DNA from: an uncultured Eubacteriales bacterium
GTDB lineage: Bacteria; Bacillota; Clostridia; Oscillospirales; CAG-382
Reading direction: 5' to 3'
Length of the DNA stretch: 64,000 bases
NCBI GenBank assembly: GCA_900551295.1
Contig: URVJ01000008.1
Span: 1-64,000, forward strand
Below, piece after piece: positions 8,821 through 17,986 of the stretch. The position numbers and the translations under genes are program-made. The notes under the pieces are model-generated. The model saw nothing but the letters and a program-made list of their open reading frames with translations. It had not been told where the DNA came from and did not search any database. Each line of letters opens with the position of its first letter. Within the stretch, counting starts at the first letter, position 1.

Positions 8821-9876
8821 CTATACGATATGCGCATGAGACAATTTATGTTCTCTGCTATTAATACAGTCATCATGCTGATGTTTATGTCTGCTTTCAT
8901 TTCCAAAATGGCTATGCTCATGAATATGAGAAATCACGTGTGTATGCATTACTCCGTTGTGGGTATGAACAATCGTATGACTATGGCTATGCACATGATG
9001 CTTTACTATCGTATCATAGACAACAAAGACCGAACCTATCGCCATAAGGATTAAACCTATAAAGTACATCAAGGTCAGCTTTTCGCCATTCAGTACGAAT
9101 GCCAGAAACGCACCTATAAATGGTGCCACTGCATAGTAAGCACTTGTTTTAGCAGCGCCTAAATTTCTCTGCGCCCTAATATATAGGAATATGCTAAGAC
9201 CATAAGCTACAAAGCCCAGCATTATAACGGCAACAATATATTTTGCAGCCGGAATCTTATCTCCCAAAAGAAGCGCTATGATAAACGAACCTCCTCCTGA
9301 AAAGATGCCCTTCAGCAAAACTATCTCATAGGTACTCTTCTCTGAAATCTTTCTCGTGCAGTTATTTTCAAGCCCCCAACAGAAGGTCGCAAGAATTACG
9401 AATAAAGAACCCCAAGAAAAATCAAAGCTACCCGTACCTTCAAACGATAAGACGATGCTTGATAATGTAATAAAACCAATAGCTGCCCATAATCTTAAAG
9501 ATACCTTTTCTTTAAATGCAAGTAAAGCTATTATCGTTGTAGCAACAATTTCAAAATTTCCTAGAAGCGAAGCATTTGATGCAGCACCAATACTTATGCC
9601 TATCATCAGAAAAATCGGTGCTGCAATGTCCAGTAAAATCATTCCGACTGTATAAAGCAAGTCACCCTTAGCAAGTCTTTCCGATTTGTTTTCTTTCTTT
9701 GCGTGGAACAGGTACATGATTCCTACTCCGACACCTGCTCCAAGATACAGAAACGCAGCCATGAAAGTAGGCGAAACATCGTTTAATAAAATTTTAGAAA
9801 ATGGCATGTTAATTGCATAAAATACAGCTGCGAGCAACACCAGTATAACTGCACCTGTTTTTGATTTATCATTCAA
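8821..9876 (-). CDS. EamA/DMT-family transporter with histidine-rich C-terminal tail
   Basis: 351-residue membrane protein of the drug/metabolite transporter superfamily. About ten hydrophobic helices occur in two EamA-like repeats (first from residue ~8, second from ~155). The last ~60 residues (after VVYDTIVK) are not membrane sequence but a hydrophilic tail with 19 histidines, many in H-x-H pairs. Such tails usually bind transition metals (Zn, Ni, Co) and occur in metal transporters and chaperones. DMT proteins export or import small metabolites; the tail suggests metal sensing or metal substrate, an inference. It lies inside the hsdM-inserted element, opposite in direction to the sugar operon. 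Shine-Dalgarno AGGGAGGCG upstream. Confidence 0.85.
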   Translation of the reverse strand: MNDKSKTGAVILVLLAAVFYAINMPFSKILLNDVSPTFMAAFLYLGAGVGVGIMYLFHAKKENKSERLAKGDLLYTVGMILLDIAAPIFLMIGISIGAASNASLLGNFEIVATTIIALLAFKEKVSLRLWAAIGFITLSSIVLSFEGTGSFDFSWGSLFVILATFCWGLENNCTRKISEKSTYEIVLLKGIFSGGGSFIIALLLGDKIPAAKYIVAVIMLGFVAYGLSIFLYIRAQRNLGAAKTSAYYAVAPFIGAFLAFVLNGEKLTLMYFIGLILMAIGSVFVVYDTIVKHHVHSHSHTIVHTHNGVMHTHVISHIHEHSHFGNESRHKHQHDDCINSREHKLSHAHIV

Positions 9877-10066
9877 ACAAATCGCCTCCCTATCTCGATT
9901 ACGATTATAAAACTGTCATCTATTCAACTGTCCGAAAATGCCCGAAGTCACGAGTTGCCGGGTTTCACTGTCTCAACCTGAAATTATCTGTATCCTGTTA
10001 TCTAATGCAGTTATTCGATTTTTTCGAATAACTTATTCTTTCAAAACAATATTTTGAACTATCCGA

Positions 10067-10560
10067 AATTTTACCAATCTTCTCCGTATTCTTCATATTC
10101 GTCCATAGCGTCGTCAGCTCCTCTTGCATAATCTTCATCTTCATCGTACCTGTCCAATCAGGTTCGCCGTCACTGTAGAAATCATCATACCCATCATCGT
10201 AACCGTCTGAGGAGTAGTCGGAAGAGGACGATTTCTTTGAGGAAGATTTATTGCTATACAAAACGCTGGGACCAAAATCCAGTCTTTCATCACCATCTTC
10301 AAATGACATCTGCGTAATTGTTATTTCCGGATTCTTAATTTGTTCCGAATATAACTTTACAGTATCAATTTTCATACCGGCCAATTCGAAAATTTTGCCG
10401 TTAGCGTATTCCTCATCGAAATACACACCTTTGTACCGCGCATCAAAATCGGTTTCCGAGCGATTTATACCGTTTCATCCCAATTTAAGCTGACGGTTTT
10501 GCCGGACTTCAATTTGGCTTCAATGTAGTCAATCACTAAGTCCTGCACATTTGTTGTTGC
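10067..10560 (-). pseudogene. degraded gene of unknown function with Ser/Lys and Tyr/Asp-rich linker
   Basis: Minus-strand coding sequence in three pieces: VQDLVIDYIEAKLKSGKTVS...WDETV, a frameshift near 10463, then INRSETDFDARYKGVYFDEEYANGK, then FELAGMKIDTVKLYSEQIK to a Ser/Lys-rich linker (SNKSSSKKSSSSDYSS) and a Tyr/Asp-rich segment. A second frameshift near 10155 is followed by DEDYARGADDAMDEYEEYG and a natural stop. I do not recognise the family. The long open frame 9998-10426 reads through the second frameshift and its last 40 residues are out of frame. No start codon with a ribosome site is visible. Confidence 0.5.
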
Positions 10561-10622
10561 TTGTAGATACAAAATCAATGTAATCTACATCCTTTGAAAT
10601 AAATTTTTATATAGTAGGTTGA

Positions 10623-11453
10623 TCAGTAGGTTTTCCTCATTTTTTTCGGAGAAATTCCGTAGTGTTTTTTAAACACACGCAGAAAATAATTATAGTCCGA
10701 AAAGCCCGTCTTATCGGATATTTCGGAAACAGACATAGATGTGCCTGTAACCAACTCTTTGGCTTTATTAAGCCGTTTGATTTTTATAAACGAAGCAATA
10801 CCGCCGTTTGTATATTGCTTCGTTTCCTCATACAATTGAGAGCGGCTTATATCGAGAGCCCTACATATATCTTCAACATATATGCGTTCATGCATATGAA
10901 TATCCACATAATTTGAAATCATTTCAATCAGCTGTTCATTCTGAGCTTTTATCATTTCTTTGAGCATTATATAGCTTGTGCAGGCATCCAGAATTTTTGA
11001 CGTGGCAATTATTTGTTTTGAGCTTTTGTATTTTATTTTCTTTAATTTATTCGGTATAGTGACAGAGAGCGGATATTTTTGACAGAGGTTATCCGCAAAA
11101 TTATAAACAGCGTCTTTGTCTTTAATATCAGTAATTTGACCGAACATAATATAGCCTATAATAGCATTATTTTGAATAATCGGCGCAGCAGCCTCTATAA
11201 GCCCCGCATGACACCTGTAAATGCACAGAGCGTGAGTTTTGCGGCATTTTTCAAAAGAAACTCTGTCGCTTTTTCTGCACAGAGTATCAAAATCCGCATT
11301 GGTGCGCATAAGCGAACAGAATGAATTTCCGTTAGACGGATATGACAAAACCTCATTAAATTCATTATCAAACAGCACAATCCGTATTCCGGTGAGCGTA
11401 TAAAAATTTTCCATTAAAACAGATAATTCGTTATCGTAGAAAAATAAAGACAT
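10623..11453 (-). CDS. PocR-domain AraC-family transcriptional regulator
   Basis: 276-residue regulator. Residues ~5-160 form a PocR-type sensory domain (NFYTLTGIRIVLFDNEFNEV, then Cys-rich stretches with C-x3-C, 'CIYRCHAGLIEAAAPI', NAIIGYIMFGQIT). Residues ~180-276 are an AraC-type double helix-turn-helix (VEDICRALDISRSQLYE, then ISDKTGFSDYNYFLRVFKKH). PocR domains sense small diols or hydrocarbon derivatives in known cases. The gene is divergent from the isomerase-kinase-aldolase operon starting at 11573, with a 119-bp shared promoter region, so it most likely controls that operon in response to its sugar or an intermediate. Confidence 0.9.
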   Translation of the reverse strand: MSLFFYDNELSVLMENFYTLTGIRIVLFDNEFNEVLSYPSNGNSFCSLMRTNADFDTLCRKSDRVSFEKCRKTHALCIYRCHAGLIEAAAPIIQNNAIIGYIMFGQITDIKDKDAVYNFADNLCQKYPLSVTIPNKLKKIKYKSSKQIIATSKILDACTSYIMLKEMIKAQNEQLIEMISNYVDIHMHERIYVEDICRALDISRSQLYEETKQYTNGGIASFIKIKRLNKAKELVTGTSMSVSEISDKTGFSDYNYFLRVFKKHYGISPKKMRKTY

Positions 11454-11572
11454 AAATATCCAGCCTTTCGGACAATATTACAGTTTTTTGCATGTTATTA
11501 ACTATAATTATACCATAAATTTTGATATAATCAAGATAAAAAAAGAAATTTTTATGAACGGAGGATTTATAG
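11454..11572. promoter_or_regulatory. divergent promoter region, AraC regulator / sugar operon
   Basis: AT-rich spacer between the regulator and the sugar operon. A TATAAT at 11526-11531 faces the operon, but no convincing -35 box is seen, as expected for an activator-dependent promoter. A Shine-Dalgarno (GGAGG) follows at about 11561-11565. No operator repeat could be defined by eye. Confidence 0.45.
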
Positions 11573-12961
11573 ATGAAATTTGCATTGTATTTCGGAAACA
11601 GAGGATTTTTTCCGGCAAGCCTTATTGCAGGGGCAAGAGAGGAAATGGTGAAAGCTGTTACAGACGCAGGCTACGATTATATAATCGCGCCCGAAGAGTT
11701 GACACGCTACGGTGCTGTTGAAACACGCCAGGAGGGTTGGAAGTATGCAGAGTGGCTGAAATCTCATGAGGGTGAGTATGACGGAGTTATCATGTCGCTG
11801 CCGAATTTCAGTGATGAAAACGGTGCGATTGCGGCATTGGAGCATTGCAGCAAACCGATTTATATTCAGGCATACCCCGATGAAATAGGAAAGATGGATT
11901 TTGACCATCGCCGTGATTCCTACTGCGGAAAATTCAGCATAGAAGATGTATTTCATCAGTACGGTGTTCAGTATACTGTTTTTGCACCGCACGTTGTTTC
12001 ACCGCTTTCAAAGGAATTTGAACAAAATCTGCACGATTTTGCCGCTGTCTGCCGCGTTGTAAACGGTATGCGTCATTTTTCAATCGGCGTATTGGGTGCA
12101 AGAACGTCAAAATTCAAAACAGTCAGATATGATGAGATAACACTGCAGAAATACGGTATTACCTGCGAAACCTTTGATTTATCCGATTTATTTTGGAGAG
12201 TGGAGCAGTATGCCGATAATGATAAAAAGGTGCTTGACAGAAAAGAACACCTTAAAAATTATACCGATTTTTCACTTGTACCCGATGAAAAGCTCACTGC
12301 GCTTGCAAAAGTATCGGTTGTGATTGACGATTATATGAGTGAGTTCCGCCTTGACTGCATAACGCTCCGCTGCTGGGAGGAAATGCAGACGGTTCTCGGT
12401 ATTGCTCCGTGTGTGCTTTTAAGTGAATTAAACGACAGAGGTATAGTTGCGTCATGCGAAATTGACCTTTGTTCCGCAATTAATATGTACTCGATGCAGC
12501 TTGCAACGGGTAAACCGACAGCCTGTCTTGACTGGAATAATAATTACGGTAATGATGAAAATAAGGTGATTTTATTCCACTGCGGTTCAACTGCGCAAAA
12601 ACTGATGAAATCAAAGGGACTTGTTACCGACCACAAAATGTTTGCAAAAGGCTGTCCGGGCTGCGGCTGGGGTGCAAACGAGGGCAGAATTGCCTCATTC
12701 CCTATGACGCTTTCCAACTGTAAAACAGAGGACGGCAAGCTGACATTCTATGTCGATGAGGGCGAATTTACCGATGACAATATAGAAAAGGGATTTTTCG
12801 GCTGCGGCGGCGTTGCAAAAATTCCCGATTTGCAGCGCAAGCTGATAAAGCTCGGAAGATGCGGGTTTAGACATCATACAACCGTTGGTGTGGGACACAT
12901 ATCAATGATTTTAAAGGAATCATTTGAACATTATTTAGGCTATGATATCATGGAGTTATAA
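11573..12961 (+). CDS. L-fucose/L-arabinose isomerase-family protein
   Basis: 462-residue protein with the three-domain look of the FucI/AraA ketol isomerase family. It has an N-terminal Rossmann-like domain (MKFALYFGNRGFFPASL), a middle domain (GARTSKFKTVRYDEITLQKYGIT), and a C-terminal half with CITLRCWEEMQ, ACLDWNNNYG and FHCGSTAQKL. The acidic and histidine residues expected to bind Mn are in this C-terminal half. A second Cys-rich stretch (KGCPGCGWG) and an HHTTVGVGH end are notable. Aldose-to-ketose isomerisation is the expected reaction; the sugar is not determinable. First gene of a tightly packed operon (next start 3 nt downstream). Confidence 0.8.
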   Translation: MKFALYFGNRGFFPASLIAGAREEMVKAVTDAGYDYIIAPEELTRYGAVETRQEGWKYAEWLKSHEGEYDGVIMSLPNFSDENGAIAALEHCSKPIYIQAYPDEIGKMDFDHRRDSYCGKFSIEDVFHQYGVQYTVFAPHVVSPLSKEFEQNLHDFAAVCRVVNGMRHFSIGVLGARTSKFKTVRYDEITLQKYGITCETFDLSDLFWRVEQYADNDKKVLDRKEHLKNYTDFSLVPDEKLTALAKVSVVIDDYMSEFRLDCITLRCWEEMQTVLGIAPCVLLSELNDRGIVASCEIDLCSAINMYSMQLATGKPTACLDWNNNYGNDENKVILFHCGSTAQKLMKSKGLVTDHKMFAKGCPGCGWGANEGRIASFPMTLSNCKTEDGKLTFYVDEGEFTDDNIEKGFFGCGGVAKIPDLQRKLIKLGRCGFRHHTTVGVGHISMILKESFEHYLGYDIMEL

Positions 12962-12963
12962 AT

Positions 12964-14418
12964 ATGAAAAATAATGTTTTAATCGGAGGACTCGATATTG
13001 GCACAAGCGGCTGCAAAATCGCATTGTATGATACAGACGGTAATTTTGTGCGTGATGAATACACCGAGTATAACGTATCAAGAAACGGCGGAAATCATGA
13101 AATTGACGTAAAAGAGGTTTTCAATGCGGTAAAAAAGGTTATAAAAGCCGCAAACTGCAAAAATACGGTGGCGATAGCCGTAACAAGCTTCGGAGAAACC
13201 TTTACAATGCTTGACGAAAATGATGAACCTTGCGTACCGTCCATGCTGTACACCGACCCGAGAGGAAAAGAACAATGCAAAAGGTTAATAAATCAATTCG
13301 GTGCGGAAAAACTTGCATTTAAAACGGGTGCCAAAACACATGAAATGTACTCACTGCCGAAAATGATGTGGATAAAGGAAAATATGCCCGATAATTTTAA
13401 ACGTGCAAAGAAAATCCTTTTGATGCAGGACTACATTGTTTATATGCTGTGCGGAATATGTCAAATCGACTGCTCGCTCGCCGCAAGAACGATATGCTTT
13501 GATATAAAAAACAAATGCTGGGATAAAAAAATTCTGGCTTTTGCCGAAATTGACGAAAAGCTTTTGTCAGTGCCTGTTCCGACAGGCTCGTTGGCAGAAA
13601 AAATAAAGCCGCAGCTTGCAAATGAACTCGGCACTTCGGCAGCTTGTGTTATAGTAAGCGGTGCGCATGACCAGATTGCTGCGATGTGCGGTGCAAATAT
13701 ATCAACAAATGAACAGGTTATGGATGGAACGGGTACGGTAGAGTGTGTGCCTGTATTGTTCGATAATATTCCGAAAGATTATGAGCTGTATAATATGGGA
13801 TATTCCTTCGCACCGCACCCAAACGGCGGTTATGCGTGCTATGTTCTGTCATACACTGGCGGTGCGACCTTAAAATGGTTTCGTGATAATTTTTCCGATA
13901 TAGATTATGCCGAGCTTGATAAAACGGTAAAGGAAAACCCGTCAGACCTCTTGATCATGCCGCATTTTGCGGGAGCGGCAACACCGTATATGGACACAAA
14001 TTCAAAAGCGGCGATTTTGGGCTTAACCTTTGAGCATACCAAAAGCGATATTTATAAGGCGTTAATGGAGGGAACGGCTTATGAAATTGCTCTGAACCTT
14101 GAAATACTTAAAAAAAGAGGACTTTCGGCAAAGTCGGTAACGGCAACGGGAGGCGGCGCAAGGTCTGATGTTTGGCTGCAAATCAAGTCTGATGTTTTGG
14201 GGATTCCCGTAACTGCACTTAATTGCAAGGAAATCGGAAGTGCCGGAACGGCTGTCATGGCAGGATATGCGGCAGGCATATATGAGAAAACCATGATTCT
14301 TGCAAAACCGAGAAAGACATTTTATCCGAACGATGCAAGACATGAGTACTATAAAAAACAGCTTGTAAAATACAAGAAAATTTATAATGCGGCAAAGGAG
14401 GTAATGAGAAGTGAATAA
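12964..14418 (+). CDS. FGGY-family carbohydrate kinase (xylulokinase-like)
   Basis: 484-residue kinase of the FGGY family. N-terminal phosphate-1 motif IGGLDIGTSGCKIALYD, FGGY signature region in the middle (DYIVYMLCG...), AHDQIAAMCGA, the ATP-binding 'DGTGTVECVP', and a C-terminal adenosine motif TATGGGARSDVWLQIKSDV. It would phosphorylate the ketose made by the upstream isomerase, giving a ketose phosphate for the aldolase downstream. The start follows the isomerase stop within 3 nt, and the stop overlaps the next gene by 8 bp, so translation is coupled. Full family length; no lesions. Confidence 0.9.
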   Translation: MKNNVLIGGLDIGTSGCKIALYDTDGNFVRDEYTEYNVSRNGGNHEIDVKEVFNAVKKVIKAANCKNTVAIAVTSFGETFTMLDENDEPCVPSMLYTDPRGKEQCKRLINQFGAEKLAFKTGAKTHEMYSLPKMMWIKENMPDNFKRAKKILLMQDYIVYMLCGICQIDCSLAARTICFDIKNKCWDKKILAFAEIDEKLLSVPVPTGSLAEKIKPQLANELGTSAACVIVSGAHDQIAAMCGANISTNEQVMDGTGTVECVPVLFDNIPKDYELYNMGYSFAPHPNGGYACYVLSYTGGATLKWFRDNFSDIDYAELDKTVKENPSDLLIMPHFAGAATPYMDTNSKAAILGLTFEHTKSDIYKALMEGTAYEIALNLEILKKRGLSAKSVTATGGGARSDVWLQIKSDVLGIPVTALNCKEIGSAGTAVMAGYAAGIYEKTMILAKPRKTFYPNDARHEYYKKQLVKYKKIYNAAKEVMRSE

Positions 14419-15373
14419 ATATTTGGGACATCAGGGACAGATAAGCGGAGTTGACGAGGTAATATTGGCAAAAGGAAAAGGTAAGGGCATGACGCTTTTA
14501 CAGGTACGAAACGGACTTGGTCTTGAGATAACCTTTTCCGCCGACCGTGCAATGGATATTTCAAGAGTGACGCTCAAAGGCGATAATTTGAGTTATTTTT
14601 CGCCGTGCGGATATGTTGCGCCAAGTTTTTACGATAATCGGGGTACAGGATTTTTAAAATCGTTTACTGCCGGATTTATGACAACGTGTGGACTCACAGC
14701 AGTCGGCTCACCCTGCACCGATAACGGTGAGGAGCTTCCGCTTCACGGTACAATTGCAAACGCACCGTGCGAAAACTATTCTTACAGTGAAACGGAAAGT
14801 GAAATAATTGTAAAAGCGGAAGTGCGGGACGCGGCAATATTTACACATCAATTAATTTTAATGAGGGAATACAGAATTTCAAAAAACGAAAACAAATTGT
14901 CATTATGTGACAAAATCAAAAATATAGGCTCTGCCGAAGCACCGCTTGAAGTACTGTATCACTGTAATATCGGCTATCCGCTTTTATCGGAAAATACAGT
15001 TTTGGATATTCCGTCAATAAAGACGGAACCGCGAAACGAACACGCAAAAAGCGCACTTGCCGACTGTTTTAAAATGGAAAAGCCTCAGCGAGGATATGAA
15101 GAAATGTGTTATTATCACACATTAAAAAACGGCAGAGTATCGGCATATAATCCCGATATAAATAAGCGTGTCACAATTTTGTTCGATATAAGGGAACTGC
15201 CGTATTTTGTCGAATGGAAGATGATGGGCGAGCATGACTATGTACTCGGACTTGAGCCGGGCAACTGTTTGCCCGACGGCAGAAATGTCATGCGAGAAAA
15301 GCGATTGCTTGTATTCTTAAAGCCAAATGAGGAAAAAATACACCATATTGAATTTAATTTTACGGAGGAATAG
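14411..15373 (+). CDS. DUF4432-family aldose-epimerase-like protein
   Basis: 320-residue protein of the galactose-mutarotase-like superfold, DUF4432 type. Recognisable blocks: LEITFSADRAMDISRVTLKG, then FLKSFTAGFMTTCGLT, EELPLHGTIANAPCE, PLEVLYHCNIGYPLL and a C-terminal 'EWKMMGEHDYVLGLEPGNC'. Histidines in LHGTIAN and YHCNIGYP would line the sugar-binding cleft. It probably interconverts anomers of the operon's sugar or of an oligosaccharide breakdown product. GTG start preceded by AAAGGAGG inside the kinase gene (8-bp overlap); the aldolase follows 2 nt after the stop. Confidence 0.85.
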   Translation: MNKYLGHQGQISGVDEVILAKGKGKGMTLLQVRNGLGLEITFSADRAMDISRVTLKGDNLSYFSPCGYVAPSFYDNRGTGFLKSFTAGFMTTCGLTAVGSPCTDNGEELPLHGTIANAPCENYSYSETESEIIVKAEVRDAAIFTHQLILMREYRISKNENKLSLCDKIKNIGSAEAPLEVLYHCNIGYPLLSENTVLDIPSIKTEPRNEHAKSALADCFKMEKPQRGYEEMCYYHTLKNGRVSAYNPDINKRVTILFDIRELPYFVEWKMMGEHDYVLGLEPGNCLPDGRNVMREKRLLVFLKPNEEKIHHIEFNFTEE

Positions 15374-15375
15374 CA

Positions 15376-16203
15376 ATGCTTGTAACACTAAAAAATATTT
15401 TAAAAATCGCAGAGGCAAAAAAAAACGCGATAGGCTCGTTTAATACACCGAATTTTGAAAGCGTAAAAGCCGTAATCGGCGCAGCGGAGGAATTAAATCA
15501 GCCGATAATCATAATGCACGCACAGATTCATGAGGAAATGGGGCTTTGCAAAATGGACGAAATCGCACCGATAATGCTGTTTATGGCAGACCGTGCGAGA
15601 GTACCTGTATGTGTACATTTAGACCATGGCACAGACCTTGATTATGTGAAAAAAGGGCTTGATTTGGGCTTTACATCGGTTATGTATGACGGTTCGGCAC
15701 TGCCTGATGAGATAAATTTTGCAAATACTTCAATCGCAGTTGAGATGGCACAGGAAACAGGAGCAAGCGTTGAGGCGGAAATCGGGTCGATGGGTGCAAG
15801 AGAATCGGGCGCAGAGGGCGGCGAGAGCATATACACAACTCCGTCGGCGGCAAAGAAATTTTCGGAGGAAACGGGAATTGACGCACTTGCGTGCGCATTT
15901 GGAACAGCACATGGAATTTATTTAAAAGAGCCGAAGCTTGACTTTGCACGTCTTGACGAAATTAACAAAATCACGAATGTGCCGATAGTAATGCACGGCG
16001 GCAGCGGTGTAAGTCACAAGGATTACAGAAAGGTGATTTCGCTCGGTGTACGCAAAATCAATTACTATACATACATGGCAAAGGCAGGCGCAGAGGCTGT
16101 TTCGGGGAAAACTTATGGGCAGTTCCACGATGCAGCAAATGACGCAATTGCGGCAATGAAAGCCGATGTCAAAAAGGCAATATCTGTATTTTGCGGAGAA
16201 TAA
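15376..16203 (+). CDS. class II fructose/tagatose-bisphosphate aldolase family protein
   Basis: 275-residue class II (zinc) aldolase. Active-site features: IGSFNTPNFESVKAVIGAAEE, the first metal-binding His cluster in CVHLDHGTDLDYV, GFTSVMYDGSALPDEIN, a conserved Glu in ASVEAEIGSMG, FGTAHGIY and PIVMHGGSGV with further zinc ligands and the phosphate-binding loop. The family cleaves ketose (bis)phosphates into dihydroxyacetone phosphate and an aldehyde. In this operon it is the likely last step after isomerase and kinase. Whether the aldehyde is glyceraldehyde-3-phosphate or something else depends on the unknown sugar. Confidence 0.9.
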   Translation: MLVTLKNILKIAEAKKNAIGSFNTPNFESVKAVIGAAEELNQPIIIMHAQIHEEMGLCKMDEIAPIMLFMADRARVPVCVHLDHGTDLDYVKKGLDLGFTSVMYDGSALPDEINFANTSIAVEMAQETGASVEAEIGSMGARESGAEGGESIYTTPSAAKKFSEETGIDALACAFGTAHGIYLKEPKLDFARLDEINKITNVPIVMHGGSGVSHKDYRKVISLGVRKINYYTYMAKAGAEAVSGKTYGQFHDAANDAIAAMKADVKKAISVFCGE

Positions 16204-16207
16204 GAAA

Positions 16208-17080
16208 ATGAAATGTTAGAATTTTTATAAAAACGGAATATATCTGCAATTTTGTATTGATGATGAGAACAGGCTGCTGATAAATCATATAGGCACTGAA
16301 AAAGGAAATTTGACAGGAAACAGTTTTTTACTCCGACAGAAGTATTTGTTACGGGAGAAAATCCCAACGATCATCATGGTGCAAAGCATACGGGAAACAA
16401 TCTTTTAAAATATGAATCATATTATGAAAACGAAAATGAGCTTGTGTTTGTGATGAACAACGGTAAAATTCGGGTAACACAGCATTATGACTTTTTTAAA
16501 AATGTAAAAGTTGTACGTTCGTATGCGGAAATAGAAAATATTTCAAAGGAAAAGATGGGACTTGAGTATGCCGCTTCTTTTTGCCTGTACGGCTTTGACA
16601 TAAATAAGGAGAATGGAAAGTTTGTGAAGGCCGATTCAAAAACGGTATGGGTGAGGTTTTAGATTATATAAGACAAAAGGGCATGAAACCCGGAATATGG
16701 CTTGAGCCGGAGGTTATGGGAATTAATTGTCCGATACTTTATAAATTTACCGATGACTGTTTCTTTACGAGGCATGGGAAAAAGGTTATTGACCACGGAA
16801 GGTACCATTTTGATTTCAGAAACAAAAAAGTGACGGACTTTTTGAATGGTGTTGTTGACGGACTTATAAACGATTACGGAATAGAGTATTTTAAATTCGA
16901 TTACAATATTGACGGCGGTGTCGGAACCGAAATTGACAGCGACAGCTTCGGTGACGGACTTATGGAACACTGCAATGCGTATCTTAATTGGGTTGACGGG
17001 CTGTATTCAAGGCATCCGGGACTTATTATAGAAAACTGTGCAAGCGGCGGTATGAGAATGGATTATAAATCACTTTCTCA
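16208..17080 (+). pseudogene. broken GH36 alpha-galactosidase
   Basis: Relic of a GH36 alpha-galactosidase that formed the last gene of the sugar operon. MKC is followed by an in-frame TAG at codon 4, then NFYKNGIYLQFCIDDENRL, a frameshift near 16320, TPTEVFVTGENPNDHHGAKH...to a stop at 16662. After an internal deletion the catalytic part reads YIRQKGMKPGIWLEPEVMG, then GIEYFKFDYN (nucleophile Asp) and NCASGGMRMDY (acid/base Asp). It then ends abruptly at 17080, where sequence of a recombinase continues in the same frame. Both catalytic Asp survive but the fold is truncated on both sides. An alpha-galactoside is one clue to the operon's substrate. Confidence 0.8.
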
Positions 17081-17705
17081 TTTTTCTTCCAAAGTTCAGT
17101 GTGCCGAGTGTGGCGGCTGGTACGGTAGCAAGGTGTGGCACTCCAATGATAAATACCGAAGGGTTATCTATCAATGTAATAATAAGTTCAGACATAAGAC
17201 TGGCTGCTCCACAACTCACTTAACGGAGTTTGAAATCAAGGATTATTTTGTAAAAGCTGTAAATCAGCTGATTACGGAGAAAGCAGAGATACTTGATAAT
17301 CTTCAGCTAATTAGGACTATGCTTTGTGACAAGGCAGACCTTATCAAGCAGAAAGAGGCATTGGAAGAAGAAATCAATGTAGCAGTAGAAATGACGCAGA
17401 ATATTGTTGCAGAGAATGCGAGTGTGGCTCAAAATCAAGATGAATACAATAAAAAGTATAATTCTTTGATGGAGCGATACAATAAGCTGAAAGAAGAATA
17501 TGATGAAGTATGCACCACAATATCCGATAAGGATGCCAAGTACGAGCAGATGGGTAGATTCATCAAGGTCCTTAAAGGGCAAGACGAACTCATAACAGAA
17601 TTTGATGAGTCGCTTTGGAGCAGCTTGGCAGAAAAGATTTTGGTAAAGGCAAAGGACGATGTAATGGTAGTGTTCAAAGACGGCACGGAAATAAAAGCAG
17701 AATAA
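17081..17705 (+). pseudogene. C-terminal part of a large serine recombinase, fused in frame to GH36
   Basis: About 207 residues from the zinc ribbon to the natural C-terminus of a large serine recombinase: KVQCAECGGWYGSKVWHSN, then VIYQCNNKF...GCSTTHLTEFEIKDYF, a long coiled coil (EALEEEINVAVEMTQNIVAEN), and the tail 'EFDESLWSSLAEKILVKAKDD'. The catalytic and recombinase domains are missing. The open frame starts at 16647 in the GH36 relic and passes into this domain without a stop, making a 352-residue chimera. It ends 280 bp before the right edge of the hsdM-inserted element. Confidence 0.85.
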
Positions 17706-17986
17706 GAAGAATTCATGGCACTCAGGACTATGGTCTTGGGTGCTTTTTGCGTTGAAGATAGGTATCTGGTTGAAGTCAGATGCTTTTTAAATATAAAAAA
17801 ACACCCCGCAGCAGGAGAACACTACTACAGTTGTGAGACGGGTCGACTGTGCCAGCAGTAATGCAAGCGTTCAATTATGCACACCCCTTGCACACTGTGC
17901 ATATTGTTCAAGGGGTTTCAAATGCACACTGTTCAAACCGTTCAGAAGTACAACCGTTCCATTGTGTCAATTTTGGTCGGGCAACA
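17706..17986 (+). repeat. subterminal repeat region at right end of the hsdM-inserted element
   Basis: Non-coding end region. It contains a CCCCTTG...CAAGGGG inverted repeat, a TGCACA-C-TGTGCA palindrome, a repeated TGCACACTGT motif and the right terminal inverted repeat (complement of 17948-17971). A GGGTGCTTTTTG-type hairpin after the recombinase tail may terminate transcription. These look like recombinase-binding or regulatory sites. Confidence 0.6.
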
